The position numbers were made by a program, and so were the translations under genes. The notes below the pieces were generated by a model that saw only the letters and a program-made list of their open reading frames with translations, had not been told where the DNA came from and searched no databases. Positions 60,235-64,000 of a stretch of DNA of 64,000 nucleotides are shown one piece after another (positions within the stretch are counted from its first letter, which is position 1; each line of letters begins with the position of its first letter). Origin of the DNA: Robertmurraya korlensis (lineage in GTDB: Bacteria > Bacillota > Bacilli > Bacillales > Cytobacillaceae); assembly GCF_023715225.1 (NCBI RefSeq), contig NZ_JAMBNS010000011.1, positions 112,888-176,887 of the forward strand, read 5' to 3'.

Positions 60235-60285
60235 AAGCCCACACAGATTCTTTCCATGTCGAGGAAAGGAATCTGTCCGGGCTTG
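60235..60285 (-). terminator. attenuator terminator of the pur leader
   Basis: On the minus strand AAGCCCGGACAGATTCC pairs with GAATCTGTGTGGGCTT, followed by TTTTATATT. It lies between the guanine riboswitch and purE and would form when purine is bound. Confidence 0.9.
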
Positions 60286-60344
60286 TTCATACAAGATGGA
60301 AGAGACACAAAAGAAGCGCCTCTTACTCCGGGCATATCACATTT

Positions 60345-60413
60345 CCTCATAGTCCGATCATTTACGGTAATCGGGTAGAAACTTATGGGCCATATTCCCA
60401 TTATTATACGAGG
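60345..60413 (-). promoter_or_regulatory. purine (guanine-type) riboswitch
   Basis: Aptamer on the minus strand: P1 pairs CCTCGTA with TATGAGG, and the junction has ATAATAATGG, ATATGGCCC and AAGTTTCTACCCG, then ACCGTAAATGATCGGACTAT. The specificity base (equivalent to position 74) is C in GGACTATG, so guanine or hypoxanthine rather than adenine is expected. It acts with the downstream terminator to switch off the pur operon. Confidence 0.95.
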
Positions 60414-60440
60414 GCTATTTCTGAAATTAATCTCATGTAT

Positions 60441-60517
60441 ATATTACAATCTGTTATATAATCTGTCAATGAAATTGTCGAACGTTTGTAATTTATGTAT
60501 AGTTAATGTTCGTGTTT
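60441..60517 (-). promoter_or_regulatory. pur operon promoter with PurR boxes
   Basis: The -35 box TTGACA (60464-60469) and -10 box TAATAT (60441-60446) have a 17-bp spacer. Upstream are two inverted PurBoxes with CGAAC cores: AAACACGAACATT (60505-60517) and ATTGTCGAACGTT (60474-60486), 18 bp apart. PurR binds such pairs and is released by PRPP. The upstream box touches the yebG stop codon. Confidence 0.88.
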
Positions 60518-60717
60518 TACTCTATTAAACGAGCTTCGAATACAATTTTCCTAGCAATAGGCTCATAAGTAACGTCTCCAGCCTCTTTTACCTCTTGAAA
60601 AACTGGCTTTTCTGTCCGCTTTACAGGAGTATACCCTTCTTTCGCCATTCGTTCAAGGCAATCACTCAATGTTTCATTTTCCTCAACTTCAAAAGTGGCT
60701 TTTTTTGGTTTTGTCAT
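60517..60717 (-). CDS. yebG: NETI motif-containing protein
   Basis: A 66-residue protein with the NETI-type motif (EVEENETLSDCLERMAKEGYTPVKRTEKPVFQE) and the tail YEPIARKIVFEARLIE. It is YebG of B. subtilis, which also lies just before the pur operon; function unknown. Start ATG 60717 (MTKPKK) has AAAGGA about 9 nt upstream. Its stop abuts the PurR boxes. Confidence 0.9.
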   Translation of the reverse strand: MTKPKKATFEVEENETLSDCLERMAKEGYTPVKRTEKPVFQEVKEAGDVTYEPIARKIVFEARLIE

Positions 60718-60831
60718 ATTAAATAGTCCTTTCAATGTCCTTTAATAGTAACCTATTATACCCATTTATACGGGGGAATAGAAGTCTACTTTGTGCTTAC
60801 TTAAGTTCAAAAATAGTTAACAAATTTTTCA

Positions 60832-60860
60832 TTTACATTTTTTAATGGCGGGAGTATGAT
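60832..60860 (+). promoter_or_regulatory. kimA promoter
   Basis: TTTACA (60832-60837), a 17-bp spacer, then TATGAT (60855-60860), placed about 25 bp before the riboswitch. Confidence 0.7.
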
Positions 60861-60884
60861 AATCAAAGTTTCATATTCTTAAAT

Positions 60885-60987
60885 CGCTGAAACCATTGGT
60901 ACGGGGGACCCAATATGTCCGGGGGTGAATCCTTTAATAGGTAGGGCTACTCATGAGGCCCGAATCCGACAGCTAACCTCGTAAGCG
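60885..60987 (+). promoter_or_regulatory. c-di-AMP riboswitch (ydaO-yuaA type)
   Basis: Hallmark blocks in order: CGCT, GGTACGGGGGACCCAATATG, GGGGGTGAATCC, TAGGTAGGGCTACTC, GGCCCGAATCCGACAGCTAA and CCTCGTAAGCG. P1 pairs CGCT with AGCG. With the terminator that follows, high c-di-AMP would stop kimA transcription. Confidence 0.95.
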
Positions 60988-61031
60988 TTTTTTGAGAAGG
61001 AAGGTGGAGCTTGTGGAGCAAATTTGCTAAT

Positions 61032-61073
61032 GTCTACAAGTCTTATTTTTTGATGACTTGTAGACTTTTTTTG
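61032..61073 (+). terminator. riboswitch-controlled terminator before kimA
   Basis: GTCTACAAGTC (61032-61042) and GACTTGTAGAC (61055-61065) form an 11-bp stem followed by TTTTTTT, 43 bp before the kimA start. Confidence 0.93.
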
Positions 61074-61115
61074 TGAATTTTTTTCATTATATTTTACTAG
61101 ACGGTGGTGTAAAAC

Positions 61116-62942
61116 ATGATCTCTTCTATTAAGAGATTACTTATTGGCAGACCTTTGAAGTCTGATCAGTTAGGTGAACAAAAGCTAAATAAAACGAAAG
61201 CTTTAGCGATTTTATCATCGGATGCCTTATCATCCGTAGCCTATGGACCAGAGCAAATCCTTATTGTTCTCGTTTCTATAGGGGCCATTGCTTTTTGGTA
61301 CTCTATTCCCATTGCGATTGGAGTCCTCCTTTTATTAACGGCCCTAATATTATCTTACCGACAAATCATTTATGCCTACCCCCACGGTGGTGGTGCGTAT
61401 GTGGTATCTAAAACCAATCTGGGTGTTAACCCTGGGCTAGTAGCCGGAGGGTCCTTATTGGTTGACTATATATTAACTGTGGCTGTAAGTGTGTCAGCAG
61501 GTACCGACGCGATTACGTCAGCCTTCCCAGCTTTACATGACTACAATGTGGAGATTGCTATTGTATTTGTTATCTTTTTAACGATTTTAAACTTAAGAGG
61601 CGTAACCGAATCTGCCTCCATTTTAGCTTATCCCGTTTACTTATTTGTTCTAGCTTTATTTATTTTAATTGGAGTGGGTTTGTTTAAAGTAATAACAGGT
61701 CAGGTACCTACTGAACTGCATACACCCATTGGAACACCGGTAGCTGGAATTAGCTTATTCCTTTTACTTAAGGCCTTCGCATCAGGTAGCTCTGCGTTAA
61801 CAGGTGTCGAAGCGATATCAAATGCCATTCCAAACTTTAAAGACCCTGCTCCAAAAAATGCAGCAAGAACCCTGATGCTAATGGGTACACTGCTAGCGAT
61901 TTTATTATCTGGAATTGTCGTTTTAGCTTATTACTACGGAATTACTCCAAGAGCAGAAGAAACTGTCGTCTCACAAATTGCTAGTCAAACCTTTGGTCGA
62001 ACCTTTATGTATTTCTTCATTCAAGGGACAACCGCTCTAATTTTAATCCTAGCGGCAAATACAGGATACTCAGCGTTCCCATTATTAGCTGTAAACTTAG
62101 CTAATGATAAATTCATTCCTCGTATGTTTACACTACGAGGCGATCGGCTGGGTTATTCAAATGGAATTATGATTTTAGGTTTTGCTTCCATCTTGTTAAT
62201 TATCACCTTTCATGGACATACAGAAAATTTAATTCCGTTGTATGCGGTTGGTGTCTTTATCCCATTTACCCTTTCTCAAACTGGAATGATGGTAAAATGG
62301 ATTCGCGAAAAACCAACCGGCTGGGTATCAAAGCTCGCGATAAATACAACCGGTGCTCTGATCAGTTTCGTAGTGACTTTAATGTTTTTTATCACCAAGT
62401 TTAGCCAAGTATGGCCGGTTCTTGTGTTTATTCCTGTGATTGTCCTGATTTTTCATAAAATCCATAAGCATTATGAAGCCATTGCGGACCAGCTTCGTGT
62501 CACTACATGCGAAGCCGCACTACCCATCGAAGGAAATGTCATTATCGTACCTGTGGCTGGCATCACCCATGTAGTAGAGAATTCCATCACCTATGCTAAG
62601 TCACTATCCGCAAGCCAGGTCATAGCTGTGTATGTAGCCTTTGATCGGGAAGAAGAAAAACGCTTTGAGGAAAAATGGAAAAAGTGGCAGCCTGACGTAC
62701 GATTGGTCACCTTACATTCTCACTATAGAAGCATTATTCATCCCCTCACCAAATTTGTCGACACAGTCGAGCATAAAGCGAGTGAATCTAATTATCGTGT
62801 AACAGTGTTAATCCCGCAGTTCATACCGAAAAAAGGCTGGCATAATATGCTTCACAATCAATCCAGCTTTCTGATCCGTTCCTTCTTGCTTTATCGAAAA
62901 AATGTTATTGTGTCAACACTGCCTTATCATTTGAAGCATTAG
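61116..62942 (+). CDS. kimA: potassium importer KimA
   Basis: A 608-residue APC-superfamily transporter (B. subtilis YdaO/KimA, 607 residues), a high-affinity proton-coupled potassium importer. Twelve membrane helices are followed by a soluble C-terminal domain from about 470. It has SSDALSSVAYGPEQILIVL, YPHGGGAYVVSKTNLG, ASGSSALTGVEAISNAIPNF and NTGYSAFPLLAVNLANDKFIPR. The c-di-AMP riboswitch upstream fits, since c-di-AMP shuts off potassium import. GGTGGTG precedes the ATG. Confidence 0.95.
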   Translation: MISSIKRLLIGRPLKSDQLGEQKLNKTKALAILSSDALSSVAYGPEQILIVLVSIGAIAFWYSIPIAIGVLLLLTALILSYRQIIYAYPHGGGAYVVSKTNLGVNPGLVAGGSLLVDYILTVAVSVSAGTDAITSAFPALHDYNVEIAIVFVIFLTILNLRGVTESASILAYPVYLFVLALFILIGVGLFKVITGQVPTELHTPIGTPVAGISLFLLLKAFASGSSALTGVEAISNAIPNFKDPAPKNAARTLMLMGTLLAILLSGIVVLAYYYGITPRAEETVVSQIASQTFGRTFMYFFIQGTTALILILAANTGYSAFPLLAVNLANDKFIPRMFTLRGDRLGYSNGIMILGFASILLIITFHGHTENLIPLYAVGVFIPFTLSQTGMMVKWIREKPTGWVSKLAINTTGALISFVVTLMFFITKFSQVWPVLVFIPVIVLIFHKIHKHYEAIADQLRVTTCEAALPIEGNVIIVPVAGITHVVENSITYAKSLSASQVIAVYVAFDREEEKRFEEKWKKWQPDVRLVTLHSHYRSIIHPLTKFVDTVEHKASESNYRVTVLIPQFIPKKGWHNMLHNQSSFLIRSFLLYRKNVIVSTLPYHLKH

Positions 62943-63042
62943 GTGGGGGTCGGAAAAAAGCACCTGTGCATAACGGGTTCAGATACCTGTCATGTTTTAT
63001 AGATATACGTTTGAAAATCTCCTTATATTTGTTATACATTTT

Positions 63043-63068
63043 GCCCTGCACAATGCAGGGCTTTTTGT
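63043..63068 (+). terminator. terminator after kimA
   Basis: GCCCTGCA-CAA-TGCAGGGC followed by TTTTTG, about 100 bp after the kimA stop. Confidence 0.9.
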
Positions 63069-63161
63069 TGTGTAAGAATATTAAACAGTGTCATCATATT
63101 CATAATGCATTTGATGGTCAAGATACTGTTATAAAACGATGTTGATTTTACTGTGTTTGAA

Positions 63162-63350
63162 AATAAACGGAAAAATTCCGTTTAAATTGGGAAATACCCA
63201 TATTTCCTTAAGAATAAGCGGAGTTTTTCCGCTTAAGTGATCCAAATCTTTGAATTTTGGCTTATTTAGAGCAGTTAACCGGAATTCCTCCGCTTATTTC
63301 TGCTTCTTTAGCATCCTCCATATACATTAGCCGGAAATTCTCCGCCTATT
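63162..63350. repeat. four-stem CGGA..TCCG element, copy C
   Basis: Units near 63164, 63213, 63276 and 63331 (AACGGAAAAATTCCGTT, AAGCGGAGTTTTTCCGCTT, ACCGGAATTCCTCCGC, GCCGGAAATTCTCCGCC). Spacing is similar to copies A and B, but the inter-unit sequence has diverged. It lies in the long gap between kimA and the rRNA operon, which holds no gene. Confidence 0.75.
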
Positions 63351-63543
63351 CATTCTCTTACTTATACGATATCTTCAATGAATAATAACAGAGCGAAAGT
63401 CAAAGGAAAAACGTCGTTTTGTAAATAAAAAAACAACAGTTTGCAATCCAAGATGCGAGGTAGCAGAACCCGTTAACCCGGGAGAGTGCTTTTCTGTTTT
63501 ACGCGACAGTAGATTGAGCAGTGGGCATTGGGTATTGGGCATT

Positions 63544-63643
63544 TCTATTTGACCCGTTGCTAAGGAAGGAATTGTTTGCGGGCAGATAGAGTCCTTCTAT
63601 TTGACCCATTGAAGCAAGTGGACTTGCTTACGGGTAAATAGAG
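63544..63643. repeat. paired palindromic repeat near the rRNA operon
   Basis: TCTATTTGACCCGTTGC..GCGGGCAGATAGA is followed by TCTATTTGACCCATTG..TACGGGTAAATAGA. The two units of about 48 bp each can form a long stem. No gene overlaps them. Confidence 0.6.
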
Positions 63644-63706
63644 CCTTTCTAATTAACCTACAAAGACAAAAAAGCGAGCATACAGTCAATTAAAAACACA
63701 GACAAC

Positions 63707-63735
63707 AAAAAAAGCACCCACTCAGGTGCTTTTTC
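63707..63735 (-). terminator. rRNA operon terminator
   Basis: AAAAAGCACC-CACTCA-GGTGCTTTTT, 4 bp past the 5S rRNA 3' end on the minus strand. Confidence 0.92.
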
Positions 63736-63739
63736 CTTT

Positions 63740-63855
63740 GCCTAGCGACGTCCTACTCTCACAGAGGGAAACCCTCAACTACCATCGGCGCTGAAAAGCT
63801 TAACTTCCGTGTTCGGTATGGGAACGGGTGTGACCTTTTCGCTATCGCCACTAGA
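63740..63855 (-). rRNA. rrf: 5S ribosomal RNA
   Basis: About 116 nt. On the minus strand it starts TCTAGTGGCGATAGCGAAAA, includes CACCCGTTCCCATACCGAAC and GAAGTTAAGC, and ends with GAGAGTAGGACGTCGCTAGG. The 5' and 3' ends pair, as in Bacillus 5S. Ends are placed by comparison from memory, within a few bases. Confidence 0.95.
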
Positions 63856-63933
63856 CCAGTATTCACTTGAAGGAATCATTCCTTCAAAACTAGATAATGA
63901 ATGAAGAAGAAGAAATACGTTTCATCGTAATTT

Positions 63934-64000
<67 letters not shown>

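Noticed and set aside
59718..60401. PurE extended to a 227-residue protein by an upstream start
   Set aside because: The extra N-terminal part is the translation of the terminator and riboswitch; GTG 60206 has AGGAGG and matches PurE length.
63420..63540. tRNA gene near the rRNA operon
   Set aside because: No cloverleaf, no GGTTCGAATCC-type T arm and no CCA end could be found in the stretch between copy C and the 5S gene.

Overview
The window is chromosomal DNA from a low-GC Firmicute of the family Bacillaceae. The gene order on the right two thirds matches the Bacillus subtilis stretch purEKBCSQLFMNHD - yerA - yerB - yerC - pcrB - pcrA - ligA - camS - gatCAB - dgkB - rlmCD. Strong AGGAGG ribosome sites, TTG and GTG starts, a CcpA-type site, a c-di-AMP riboswitch and a PurR plus guanine-riboswitch controlled purine operon agree with this.

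Region 1 (1 to about 18.5 kb) is accessory DNA. It is a string of small, mostly single-gene units: DinB-like, three GNAT acetyltransferases, DoxX-like, HXXEE, two DUF3231 proteins, a GyrI-like protein, a WYL regulator with a PfpI-like protein, and small membrane proteins. It also holds gene debris: an IS3 fragment, a DUF4440 tail, a SUKH pseudogene and a YolD-like fragment. About 20 copies of one roughly 80-bp repeat lie between the units. The repeat has an inner hairpin and short inverted outer ends, and every copy points the same way whatever the gene orientation. A complete group II intron splits one copy and an ORF-less group II intron relic lies just before another. The layout resembles a cassette array, but no integrase is present in the window.

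Region 2 (17.7 to 29.1 kb) is mixed: a MerR regulator divergent from an MFS efflux pump with a MerR-type promoter, rlmCD and dgkB, plsY, a PutP-type symporter, two tandem DoxX genes that each have a Rex-like operator, a HAD hydrolase and a LicH-type 6-phospho-beta-glucosidase.

Region 3 (29.3 to 47.4 kb) is core: gatCAB, a YueI protein, aceA, pruA/rocA, camS, ligA, pcrA, pcrB, yerC, yerB, yerA and two small membrane proteins. Region 4 (47.4 to 60.5 kb) is the complete 12-gene purine operon, transcribed leftward from a PurR-box promoter through a guanine riboswitch. Region 5 (60.5 to 64 kb) has yebG, the c-di-AMP riboswitch with kimA, and the 3' end of an rRNA operon (5S and partial 23S) entering from the right.

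Several repeat families sit in the gaps of the core part: a four-stem element present three times, a 20-bp-period tandem array, a long RNA-like Bacillus repeat, and perfect TCAATCAAACGTTTGATTGA palindromes.
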